42,488 bases of DNA, taken from assembly GCF_014697425.1 (NCBI RefSeq), contig NZ_JACJRU010000058.1:1-42488 (forward strand). The letters are read 5' to 3'. The notes under the pieces were generated by a model. The model ran no database searches. It was not told the origin of the DNA and saw only the letters and a program-made list of their open reading frames with translations. The translations under genes were made by a program, and so were the position numbers. Below are positions 26,532 through 35,053 of this stretch, one piece after another (the first letter of the stretch is position 1; each line of letters begins with the position of its first letter). This DNA is from Nostoc sp. FACHB-110 (GTDB taxonomy: Bacteria > Cyanobacteriota > Cyanobacteriia > Cyanobacteriales > Nostocaceae).

Positions 26532-27965
26532 CTACACCCCTATTTCTTCAGAGAAAATATCTTCTGCTGACAAACTAAAATTATTTAAAGTCCCGGCTGT
26601 TTCATCCCAAGGCGCAGGTTTACGGATTTGACTCCAAATCGGGCTGTAGAGGGCTTCGTATAACTCCCGTGCCATCTCTAACATTCCCGCGTAGCCAGCA
26701 TAAGGATGATGGCGTTCTTGGTTGATGTCGAGGAAAGGAATCCGCGCTTTCAGGGCTGTGTATTGGTTACGACCACCCGCAATTAACATATCAGCGTTTG
26801 TATCACGTACCAATTGCAACAACTCCTGAGCATTGCCTTTTTCTAGCATCATCCCTTCTGTACCGAGCAAGCGTTTGATTTTTGCCTTATCTTCCTCAGT
26901 ACTCTTGCGGGTGCTAGTAGCCACAACTTCTATCCCCAAATCCTTAGCGGCAGAGATAATAGACCAACTTTTCACACCGCCAGTATATAGAACTACACGC
27001 TTACCCTTGAGGCGGGCGCGATAGGGAGCTAAGGCAATATCCAAAGCGGCTGTTTCTTCAGCAATTAGCTGTTCAGTCCGCGCTTGTAAATCAGGATCGC
27101 CCAACTTCGCCGCCACATTCCGCAAACAACGATTTATATCATCAATGCCATAAAAAGACTCTTCAATGTAGGGAATCCCATATTGCTCCTCCATCTTTCT
27201 CGCCATATTGAGCAACGCCCGCGAACAAATCATCACGTTCAACTTGGCACGGTGAGCGTAACGAATTTCTTCATAACGAGCATCACCCGTGATTTTGGAT
27301 AGTACGCGGATGCCTAATTTTTCAAATAAAGGCAGGACTCCCCACATTTCCCCGGCGATATTGTATTCGCCAATTAAGTTTATATCATAGGGGGTTGTGA
27401 ACTCCGGTTCTGCTGTCCCGACAACATAATCTAATAAAGCTTCACCGCCAAAACGGTTGCCCAAATTCTTACTCCCAATAAATCCCGGCGCAATCACCGG
27501 CACAACCGGAGTCCCAATTTTTTCCGCCGCCGCCTTGCAAACAGCATTGATATCATCGCCAATCAACGCCGTCACACAAGTAGCGTAGACAAACACAGCC
27601 TTGGGATTGTAACGCTGATGTATTTCTAAAATTGCCTTGTAAAGCTTCTTCTCACCACCGAAAATCACATCATTTTCAGTCATATCGGTAGTGAAACCCG
27701 TCTTATAAAGCACAGGCCCAGAAGATAGACTACCACGACTACCCCAAGAATTACCCGCACAAGCGATCGGGCCGTGAACCAAATGCGCCGCATCAGTAAT
27801 TGGAACCAGAGCAATCATCGCCCCATCAAAAGCACAGCCACCTTGCGCCGCACCAGGTTGCGCTTGTTGCGTACAAGACTTATTCTTCTTCTCGCCCTTC
27901 TTCTGCTGATTATGTTCGCAACCCGCCTCATTCAGCAGTTCTTTAACCTTCTTTTGGGTGTTCAT
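26532..27965 (-). CDS. nifE: NifE, alpha subunit of the FeMo-cofactor scaffold
   Basis: At 477 residues this is full length: KELLNEAGCEHNQQKKGEK, GGCAFDGAMIALVPITDAAH, GPIACAGNSWGSRGS, VYATCVTALIGDDINAVC, VVLYTGGVKSWS, ADMLIAGGRNQYTALKARI. Cysteines at the P-cluster-equivalent positions are present, as expected for the Fe-S cluster of NifEN. With NifN it hosts maturation of the cofactor before transfer to apo-NifDK. Confidence 0.96.
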   Translation of the reverse strand: MNTQKKVKELLNEAGCEHNQQKKGEKKNKSCTQQAQPGAAQGGCAFDGAMIALVPITDAAHLVHGPIACAGNSWGSRGSLSSGPVLYKTGFTTDMTENDVIFGGEKKLYKAILEIHQRYNPKAVFVYATCVTALIGDDINAVCKAAAEKIGTPVVPVIAPGFIGSKNLGNRFGGEALLDYVVGTAEPEFTTPYDINLIGEYNIAGEMWGVLPLFEKLGIRVLSKITGDARYEEIRYAHRAKLNVMICSRALLNMARKMEEQYGIPYIEESFYGIDDINRCLRNVAAKLGDPDLQARTEQLIAEETAALDIALAPYRARLKGKRVVLYTGGVKSWSIISAAKDLGIEVVATSTRKSTEEDKAKIKRLLGTEGMMLEKGNAQELLQLVRDTNADMLIAGGRNQYTALKARIPFLDINQERHHPYAGYAGMLEMARELYEALYSPIWSQIRKPAPWDETAGTLNNFSLSAEDIFSEEIGV

Positions 27966-28557
27966 CTCTCTTCCTTTGTGGTCTGCTTGTTGGTAATTCG
28001 GTAAAAATTTTTCCTAGGACTTAAACAAGAACTCTCTCAAACTCTTAAAGAATGTCCGAGAAATCTTGATCCCCCCTAATACCAATTAAAAAGGGGGGAA
28101 GTATCTCAAATTCACCCTTAAAAAGGGGGATTTAGGGGGATCTAAAAATCTTCCAAACATCCTCTTAATTCCTTAGTGTCCTTTGCGTCCTTTGCGGTTC
28201 GTTAAATCCTATTTGAGAAAAAGCAGTTAACAATAATCACATATCGATTCATTGATTACTGATTACTGTTAACTGATTACTGTTACAAAAACTTCCTGTA
28301 AAAATCTTCTCAATAACCGACACACAATTCCCCGTGTGCATCTGTAATTCATTTCTATAACATCGACTTTTACAAGAAACTTTAAAGTATGCTTGACTAC
28401 CAATAACAAAAAACTTGCTTTCTGCTCCAAATACTCCTAAATTAATTGTGAAACTCTTTCTTTCCTCCCTTGGCGTACTTTATGTACTTTGCGGTTAGAT
28501 AAAAAAACTCCGTTCACAACTCACAAGGATGGCGATAACTTCCAGATAATAAGTAAA
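27966..28557. other. nifE upstream region with interspersed repeats
   Basis: No gene seen. GATCCCCCCTA (28068-28078) is inverted as TAGGGGGATC (28133-28142), with AAAGGGGG-type runs between. This is a common cyanobacterial palindromic interspersed element. At 28253-28287 five heptads related to TGATTAC form an STRR-like array. The rest may include a nifE promoter. Confidence 0.6.
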
Positions 28558-28875
28558 TTAGCAAATATACCTTGTCACATCCTCACCACATTCATCAGCA
28601 AGGTAAGACAAAGCCCGAAAACGTAAGCCAACAAACTCATCATAGAGAGGATTTAGCTTACACAAAGCCGGAATATGGTAAGTCCGACCAAATAAACTAA
28701 TATTTCGCTCAAAAGGACAACAGCAAGGAATTACCTGGCATATTAGATGAGCGAAGCGATTATTTTTAACATTAATTCCGTCCACAAAACGACGCAGAGG
28801 ATTAAGTAGAGGAGACTTTTTATAGTTAGGTGGATGGTAATTAACGTGAGAATGAGCGTGATTGATGCTGTCCAT
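28558..28875 (-). CDS. Mo-dependent nitrogenase C-terminal-domain (Mo-nitro_C) protein
   Basis: The 105 residues carry NPLRRFVDGINVKNNRFAHLICQVIPCCCPFERNI, split here as PLRRFVDGINVKN and HLICQVIPCCCPFERNI. The C-terminal half is IPALCKLNPLYDEFVGLRFR with ALSYLADECGEDV. This is the small Cys-rich family annotated as Mo-dependent nitrogenase C-terminal domain, found between nifK and nifE in Nostocales. No enzymatic role is known. The first 20 residues are His-rich (NHAHSHVNYHPP), suggesting metal binding. Confidence 0.85.
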   Translation of the reverse strand: MDSINHAHSHVNYHPPNYKKSPLLNPLRRFVDGINVKNNRFAHLICQVIPCCCPFERNISLFGRTYHIPALCKLNPLYDEFVGLRFRALSYLADECGEDVTRYIC

Positions 28876-29015
28876 GATAGAGAAAACGAATCAAGGGATA
28901 GGTAGGTTGAAAAGTTGAGTATCTGTTATAGGAATTGGGGATGGGGAATTAAATATTCCCTAGTCCCCAGTTCCTAATCTTTAGCTGTTTTTAACAAACC
29001 AGCTTGTAGCAATTT

Positions 29016-30554
29016 CTAGCGAATCAAGTCGAAGGAGATATCGGTCTTACCAGTGATATTGGTGTTACGATCCATTTCATCCAACAGAGTATTAACAACC
29101 CAGTTGAGGATATTTAGACCACCTTGGTAGCCGAGGGTAGCATAACGGTGTAAGTGATGGCGATCGAACAGAGGATAACCAATCCGTACCATTGGGATCT
29201 TGGTATCGCGCCACAGGTACTTACCGTAGGAGTTACCGACGAAGAAGTCTACGGGTTCAGTGAACAACAAAGAGCGTAAGTGCCACAAGTCTTTTTGAAT
29301 CCAAACGGTAGCTTCTTTACCGAAGGGACTAGCAGCGAGAATAGCTTCCATTTCTTTCTTGAAAGCTTCGTCGCCGTTGTTGCAGAGGATGTGTACAGGC
29401 TCTGCACCCATTTCTAACAAGAAGCTGGTGATGGAGATGATCAAATCAGGATCGCCGTAGATAGCAAACTTCTTACCATGAATCCAAGCGTAGGAGTCTG
29501 TGATAGCATCAACTAAACGACCGCGATCGATTTCCAACTCTTCAGGAATCGCTTTACCAGTCAATTCAGAGATAGCAGTCAAGAACTCGTCAGTACCTTT
29601 AACACCGAAGGGACGCAGAACTTGTGTTTCTTGCTTCCATTGGGTTTTAATGTATTCGCGGGTCTTGGGAGTGGTGTAAGCTTGGAGAGCTACTGTTGCC
29701 TTAGCGTTGATAGAATCAGCAGCATCTTCCAGCTTTGTACCACCTGGGTACATATCGAATTCACCAGTGTTGGGTGAATCGAAGTAGTCGCTGCTGTCAG
29801 ACAGAATGGTGTAGTCAACACCCATTGCATTCAACATCCGCTTAACTTCACGGTTGTTACCTACATAGGTATCAAAACCAGGAATGATGTTGATTTTGCC
29901 GTTGCTGGTAGCTTTTTTCTTGCCTTCTGTCAGGTTCAACAGAATTCCCTTCATCATGTTGTCGTAACCAGTGATGTGGGAACCTACGAAGCTAGGAGTG
30001 TGAGCAAAAGGTACTGGGAAATCTTGAGGAATAGAACCAGCATTCTTAGAGTTGGTGATGAACGCGCCCAAGTCGTCACCTATTACTTCCGCCATACAGG
30101 TGGTGCAAACAGCAATCATCTTAGGCTTGTACAGTTGGTATGAAACTTGCATACCTTCAATCATGTTGTTCAAGCCACCGAATACTGCTGCGTCTTCTGT
30201 CATGGAAGAAGAAACTGCGGAGCAAGGCTCTTTATAGTGACGGCTGAGGTGTGTACGGAAATAAGCCACACAACCTTGAGAACCTTGAACGAAGGGAAGA
30301 GTACCTTCAAAACCCAAAGCAGCGAACATTGCGCCTACGGGTTGGCAACCTTTAGCGGGGTTAACGGTTAAAGCTTCACGAGCGAAGTTCTTTTCCCGGT
30401 AGTCCCAAGATTTTGTCCATTCAGACACTCTTTCAACTTCTTCAGGAGAGTGTGCGCCTTCAAAGTTCTTTCTCTTGTTTTCAAATAGCTCGGTGTATTC
30501 TGGCTGTTTGAATAGATCAACGTGGTCTACAATTCTTTCAGGATTCTGTGGCAT
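29016..30554 (-). CDS. nifK: Nitrogenase MoFe protein beta subunit NifK
   Basis: At 512 residues this is full length. The P-cluster cysteines sit exactly at the positions usual for NifK: C70 (AKGCQPVGAMF), C95 (GSQGCVAYF) and C153 (VCTTCMAEVIGDD). Other conserved parts are GGLNNMIEGMQ, TPSFVGSHITGYDNM and GYPLFDRHHLHRY. NifK forms the alpha2beta2 MoFe protein with NifD. Because nifD upstream is interrupted, nifK is expected to be transcribed from the nifHDK promoter only after the element is excised. Confidence 0.98.
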   Translation of the reverse strand: MPQNPERIVDHVDLFKQPEYTELFENKRKNFEGAHSPEEVERVSEWTKSWDYREKNFAREALTVNPAKGCQPVGAMFAALGFEGTLPFVQGSQGCVAYFRTHLSRHYKEPCSAVSSSMTEDAAVFGGLNNMIEGMQVSYQLYKPKMIAVCTTCMAEVIGDDLGAFITNSKNAGSIPQDFPVPFAHTPSFVGSHITGYDNMMKGILLNLTEGKKKATSNGKINIIPGFDTYVGNNREVKRMLNAMGVDYTILSDSSDYFDSPNTGEFDMYPGGTKLEDAADSINAKATVALQAYTTPKTREYIKTQWKQETQVLRPFGVKGTDEFLTAISELTGKAIPEELEIDRGRLVDAITDSYAWIHGKKFAIYGDPDLIISITSFLLEMGAEPVHILCNNGDEAFKKEMEAILAASPFGKEATVWIQKDLWHLRSLLFTEPVDFFVGNSYGKYLWRDTKIPMVRIGYPLFDRHHLHRYATLGYQGGLNILNWVVNTLLDEMDRNTNITGKTDISFDLIR

Positions 30555-30713
30555 TTGTCTGTCTCTCTACGCTTGCTGGTTGGTGTAGTAATTGAAGTTT
30601 TGGGAGAGCCTGGGGACTTCGCTCCTCCACTTTGGGAGTCACGAGTGATGAATCATGAATAATGAATGAAACTATTCATCCAGCATTCAGCATTCACCAT
30701 TCTTCCCTCGGTT

Positions 30714-30734
30714 CCTGGGGCGACAAACCCCAGG
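30714..30734. other. GC-rich hairpin between nifD and nifK
   Basis: CCTGGGG (30714-30720) pairs with CCCCAGG (30728-30734) around CGACAAA. No T-run follows in the direction of transcription, so it is more likely an mRNA stabiliser or processing structure in the nifDK spacer than a terminator. A second AGCCTGGGG occurs near 30607. Confidence 0.5.
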
Positions 30735-30755
30735 CTATCCGTTTATTCTTGGGAA

Positions 30756-30897
30756 TTAAGCAGCAGCCTTAGCTTTGGTAGCAGCTTTCTTCCAAGGAGC
30801 GCCAATCAAGCCCCAAGTTGGGCTGTTGAGTGCTAAATCCATATCACGAGCGAAGATAGCAAATCCGTCATAACCGTGATAAGGGCCGGAGTAATCC
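30756..30897 (-). CDS. nifD: nifD 3' end (C-terminal 46 codons; gene interrupted by the nifD element)
   Basis: From the 11-bp core to the TAA at 30756 the minus strand encodes DYSGPYHGYDGFAIFARDMD, LALNSPTWGLIGAPWKKAAT and KAKAAA. This is the C-terminus of the MoFe protein alpha subunit. Upstream of DYSG the frame reads LNHKK, which is element sequence and not NifD. The N-terminal nine-tenths of nifD, with the FeMo-cofactor ligands, must lie beyond the other end of the element, outside the window. Excision would join the two parts in frame through G-GAT-TAC-TCC-G. Confidence 0.97.
30887..30897. other. nifD element recombination core (nifK-proximal copy)
   Basis: CGGAGTAATCC on the plus strand is the reverse complement of GGATTACTCCG, the 11-bp direct repeat known to flank nifD elements. 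It coincides with the junction between NifD coding sequence and non-NifD sequence. The second copy is not in the window. Confidence 0.93.
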
Positions 30898-31015
30898 TTT
30901 TTGTGGTTTAATAGCTTTTAACAGCGTAATGTTTACCTTAAACAGTGTTAGTTTTAAACATTGTTCGCTGATAACACATTAAGTTTTAGGCTAAATATAG
31001 GCTAATACCACAGCG

Positions 31016-32434
31016 ATGCAAAATCAGGGTCAAGACAAATATCAGCAAGCCTTTGCAGATTTAGAGCCACTTTCATCTACCGACGGCAGCTTTATCGGCT
31101 CAAGTCTGCAAGCACAGCAGCAAAGAGAACACATGAGAGCAAAAGTCTTACAAGAATTAGAAAAAGTAAATCTGCGTTTGAAGTCTGCAAAGACAAAAGT
31201 ATCAGTTCGGGAATCGAATGGAAGTCTGCAATTACGAGCGACATTACCAATTAAACCCACAGATAAAGACAGTAACGGCACTGGCAGAAAGCAATACAAT
31301 ATTAGTTTGAATATTCCCGCCAATTTAGACGGACTCAAGACTGCTGAGGAAGAAGCTTATGAATTAGGCAAATTAATCGCTCGTAAAACCTTTGAATGGA
31401 ACGATAAATATTTAGGCAAAGAAGCGACAAAAAAAGATGTAAAAACCATAGGCGAGTTACTGGCAAAATTCGAGGAAGATTATTTTAAAACTCATAAACG
31501 CACAACAAAAAGCGAACATACATTTTTCTATTATTTTTCCCGCACCCAGCGATATACCAATCCTCAAGATTTAGCCACTGCGGAAAATCTCATTAATTCA
31601 ATTGAACAAATCGATAAAGAATGGGCTAGATATAATGCAGCTAGAGCTATATCTTCATTTTGCCAGACATTCAATATAGAAATTGACTTGTCTAAATATG
31701 CCAAAATGCCCGATCGCAATTCTCGCAACATCCCTACAGATGCAGAAATACTATCAGGAATTAGCAAATTTGAAGACTATTTAAATATTAGAGGCAATCA
31801 AGTTAATCAAGATGTCAAAGATAGCTGGCAACTTTGGCGATGGACGTATGGAATGTTAGCAGTTTTTGGTTTACGCCCCAGAGAAATTTTTATTAACCCT
31901 GATATCGATTGGTGGTTAAGCAAGGAGAATTTAGATTTAACCTGGAAAGTTCACAAAGATTGTAAAACTGGCGAAAGACAAGCTTTGCCATTACATAAAG
32001 AATGGATTGATGAGTTTGATTTAAGAAACCCTAAATATTTAGAAATGCTGGCAACAGCAATTAGTAAAAAAGATAAAACTAATCACGCAGAAATAACAGC
32101 CTTAACACAACGAGTTAGCTGGTGGTTCCGCAAAATCGGCTTAGATTTCAAGCCTTACGATTTACGCCACGCCTGGGCAATTCGAGCGCACATTTTAGGC
32201 ATACCAATCAAAGCAGCAGCAGATAATTTAGGTCATAGTGTGCAAGTTCATACTCAAACCTATCAGCGTTGGTTTTCGCTCGATATGCGGAAGCTGGCGA
32301 TTAATCAAGCTTTGACTAAGAGGAATGAGATTGAGTTGATTAGAGAGGAGAATGCTAAGTTGAAGATGGAGAATGAGAGATTGAAGCTGGAGATTGAAAA
32401 GTTAACAATGGAGTTGGTTTATAAACGGAGTTAA
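31016..32434 (+). CDS. xisA: nifD-element excisase XisA (tyrosine recombinase)
   Basis: This 472-residue site-specific recombinase cuts and rejoins the 11-bp cores during heterocyst differentiation, restoring nifD. The catalytic region shows R287 in FGLRPREI, R384 in KPYDLRHAWAIR, H407 in LGHSVQVH and the nucleophile Y416 in TYQRW. The first position of the usual HxxR box is Tyr381 here (Y-D-L-R), so the set is R-Y-R-H-Y instead of R-H-R-H/W-Y. The N-terminus is charged and a leucine/glutamate coiled coil ends the protein (about 437-468). The gene points away from nifK, and its promoter must lie in the 118 bp next to the core. Confidence 0.96.
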   Translation: MQNQGQDKYQQAFADLEPLSSTDGSFIGSSLQAQQQREHMRAKVLQELEKVNLRLKSAKTKVSVRESNGSLQLRATLPIKPTDKDSNGTGRKQYNISLNIPANLDGLKTAEEEAYELGKLIARKTFEWNDKYLGKEATKKDVKTIGELLAKFEEDYFKTHKRTTKSEHTFFYYFSRTQRYTNPQDLATAENLINSIEQIDKEWARYNAARAISSFCQTFNIEIDLSKYAKMPDRNSRNIPTDAEILSGISKFEDYLNIRGNQVNQDVKDSWQLWRWTYGMLAVFGLRPREIFINPDIDWWLSKENLDLTWKVHKDCKTGERQALPLHKEWIDEFDLRNPKYLEMLATAISKKDKTNHAEITALTQRVSWWFRKIGLDFKPYDLRHAWAIRAHILGIPIKAAADNLGHSVQVHTQTYQRWFSLDMRKLAINQALTKRNEIELIREENAKLKMENERLKLEIEKLTMELVYKRS

Positions 32435-32699
32435 TAATTTATCATCAATCAATAGTTAAAAATCTTTTTAAATTTGCATAAAATTTATCTTTGGTGAAGC
32501 TGAATTAAGCTCAATATTTTACCTTCTACACACAAATGCGTTTATCCAAATTTTCAATTTAACAAACATACTACAAATTAAGTAGACTTACGGTGTTAAT
32601 TTCGTATAAATACTAAATATCATTATATATGTGGGTGTAGTTAACTAGTTTCAAAAAAATATTGAAATATAGTATTTAAATATTTGTAAGGAGTAATTT

Positions 32700-34511
32700 A
32701 TGAATCAAATTATTGAATCTTATCTAAAAGATTTCTGTAAAGAGTATGGTTTAGAAGAATTAAATAAAAATACAGCGTTTGAATATTTTGTAAACTTTTG
32801 TATTGTTTCAAGATTACATTCAGAAAGATTTAGCATTGAAGATATTAGCATTGGTGGCGGAGGAGATAACAGTATTGATGGACTAGCTATCATGGTTAAT
32901 GAAAATTTAGCTTCTTCAACTGAAGAAATAGATGATTTAAAAAAAGCATTAAATAGACTAGATGCAAAATTTGTTTTTATACAGACAAAAACATCCAGCA
33001 AATTTGATTTGGGTCATATAAGCAAGTTTATTCATGGCGTGAGAGACTTTTTCAAAGATACACCATCTAGAGCCATAGGTCAGGAAATTAAAAGCTTAAT
33101 TGAATTAAAAAAACATATTTATTCTTTAAGCCTGTATATGGAAGAAAGTCCAGTTTGTCATATGTATTATGTTACTACTGGAAAATGGGAGCAAGACGAA
33201 AATTTACTAAGTGTTATTAATGATGGGATTGAAGATTTGAAAAGAACTGGTTTATTTTCTCCTGGGCATGAAGGAGTCAAGTTTATTCCAGTTGATGCAG
33301 AATATTTACAAAATATGTACAAGGAGATACGCAATAAGGTCACAAGAGAAATTAACTTTGAAAGGCATACTATATTACCACAGATAGAAAAAGTTCAAGA
33401 AGCCTATATTGGTATTTTACCTTGCCAAGAATATTTGAAACTTATATCAAGTACAGATGGTACATTACAAAAAAATTTATTTTATGATAATGTCAGAGAT
33501 TTTCAAGGTGAAAATACTGTTAACTCTGAAATTAATGAAACTATTAAAAATAAAGAACGAAGAGATAGTTTTGTAATGTTAAATAATGGAGTAACTATCG
33601 TTGCAAAATCAATTAATAAAACAGGAACATACTTCAAAATCAAAGATTATCAAATTGTCAATGGATGCCAAACAAGTCATATTTTATATAAAAACAAAGA
33701 TTTATTAGATGAAAAAATATATTTACCCATAAAACTAATTATTACAGCTGATGAAGACATAACAAATCAGATTATTAGGGCGACCAATAGGCAAACAGAA
33801 GTAAAACCAGAAGCTTTTTGGTCATTACAACCATTTAATAAAAAGCTTGAAGAATTTTATGAAAGCTTTAATGATGATGAAGGGCGTAAGCATCGATTAT
33901 ACTATGAAAGAAGATCAAAGCAGTACAATAGCTCTAACTCAATTGTTGATAACTATAAAGTAATTTCGACTGCTATTCAAGTTAAATGTTTTCTTGCCAT
34001 GTTTCTCAATGAACCACACAGTAGTTCATGTAGATATTATGGAGAGCTTCTGAAAAACAATACCCGCAGAATTTTTGTAGAAAATCATAGTTTTTATCCA
34101 TACTATTTAAGTGCGTATACTTTCTATAAATTAGAAAAATTTATAAGAAATAACAGTTTAAATCAGTTTTACAAACGCTTTAAGTATCAAATTATTATGC
34201 TCTTCAGGATACTAGCATTATCTGATTCAAAGCTTGATACTGATTTAATTAATAATAAGGAAAACGAAAAGAAATTTGTTGAATTGCAACAAATATTACG
34301 CAATGAAGAGCAGACTTTAATTTTATTTAAGCAATCAATAGATGTTTTGGATAAAGCACTGGAAAACTATAATAGTGGAAAATCAGGTTTTAATAGCCCT
34401 CCAGAAAGGCTTAAAGCGTTTACTAATGATTTGATAGAATTTGCACAACAATCTAAACAAAATAAAAGCATAAAATTATTTAATCAACCTGTATTAAAAA
34501 TAAAAACGTAA
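32700..34511 (+). CDS. AIPR-family protein with Mrr-like nuclease region
   Basis: At 603 residues, this matches the AIPR (abortive infection phage resistance) family: MLNNGVTIVAKS (about 293-305), YQIVNGCQTSH (about 316-326), IIRATNRQTEVKPEAFWSLQ (about 360-380) and LYYERRSKQY. The N-terminal part has NSIDGLAIMV (D60) and FVFIQTKTSS (Q95-T-K97), the D ... QxK layout of an Mrr-type endonuclease with Gln in place of Glu. It therefore probably binds or cuts DNA as a phage-exclusion protein. AAGGAG lies 7-12 bp before the ATG. The gene is very AT-rich against xisA, a sign of separate origin. It has no partner gene in the same direction within 500 bp. Confidence 0.82.
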   Translation: MNQIIESYLKDFCKEYGLEELNKNTAFEYFVNFCIVSRLHSERFSIEDISIGGGGDNSIDGLAIMVNENLASSTEEIDDLKKALNRLDAKFVFIQTKTSSKFDLGHISKFIHGVRDFFKDTPSRAIGQEIKSLIELKKHIYSLSLYMEESPVCHMYYVTTGKWEQDENLLSVINDGIEDLKRTGLFSPGHEGVKFIPVDAEYLQNMYKEIRNKVTREINFERHTILPQIEKVQEAYIGILPCQEYLKLISSTDGTLQKNLFYDNVRDFQGENTVNSEINETIKNKERRDSFVMLNNGVTIVAKSINKTGTYFKIKDYQIVNGCQTSHILYKNKDLLDEKIYLPIKLIITADEDITNQIIRATNRQTEVKPEAFWSLQPFNKKLEEFYESFNDDEGRKHRLYYERRSKQYNSSNSIVDNYKVISTAIQVKCFLAMFLNEPHSSSCRYYGELLKNNTRRIFVENHSFYPYYLSAYTFYKLEKFIRNNSLNQFYKRFKYQIIMLFRILALSDSKLDTDLINNKENEKKFVELQQILRNEEQTLILFKQSIDVLDKALENYNSGKSGFNSPPERLKAFTNDLIEFAQQSKQNKSIKLFNQPVLKIKT

Positions 34512-34555
34512 TTATAATATGCTGTTAATTATCAGATTGTGTATTTAGTAAAAAA

Positions 34556-34930
34556 GTGATCGCATCAATAAATGCTGGAGTAAAAAAGAAAGTATATCTA
34601 CAGGCGATCGCTTGCAGATAATTACACATGGTAAAGTGCGATCGCATCAATAAATGCTGTAGAAAAAAGAAAGTATATTCACAGGCGATCGCTCATAGAT
34701 AAATACACATGGTAAAGCGCGATCGCTTAAATATATGCTGCACGAAAAAGAAGTATGTTGACGGGTGATCGCAGGCTGATAATTAGAGATGATAAAGTGC
34801 GATCGCTTTAATAAATGCTGCACGAAAAAGACGGATGTTCACAGGCGAGTGCTTGTTGATAATTACGCATGATAAGGTGCGATCGCCTCAATAGATACTA
34901 GAGTCAAAAAGACAGGCGATCGCGGGAGCT
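34556..34930. repeat. Tandem array of an 80-bp HIP1-containing repeat (four full units and one shortened unit)
   Basis: Units start at 34556, 34636, 34717, 34797 and 34877, so the period is 80-81 bp. Each unit has GTGCGATCGC, then CAATAAATGCTG, an A-rich run, AGTATAT/GGATGTTCACAGG, a second GCGATCGC-type site about 45 bp on, and GATAATTACACATGGTAAA. The fifth unit is shortened and ends at GACAGGCGATCGC. There are no spacers of differing sequence between units, so it is not CRISPR. It fills the gap before the ATPase/TOPRIM pair; further copies follow that pair at 36967 and 37600. Confidence 0.9.
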
Positions 34931-35053
34931 ATAATTGAACAAGCTTATATAAAATGGATAGTAATCTAGCAGATTTAATCATCACGATTAGTGAGATATT
35001 ATATTGATAAATGTAATAAATCTACTTTTCTATAGAAGGATGTTAGCAATTAT

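Noticed and set aside
28068..28142. Terminator after nifE-side genes
   Set aside because: The GATCCCCC/GGGGGATC inverted repeat has a long interior and lacks a T-run in the direction of transcription; it looks like a dispersed palindromic repeat.
34556..34930. CRISPR array
   Set aside because: The 80-bp units are themselves similar throughout; there is no short constant repeat alternating with unique spacers, and no cas gene is nearby.
34556..35053. Origin of replication (iterons) of an element circle
   Set aside because: Tandem units could suggest iterons, but there is no Rep gene in view and the same unit also lies at two other sites, so a dispersed repeat is the simpler reading.
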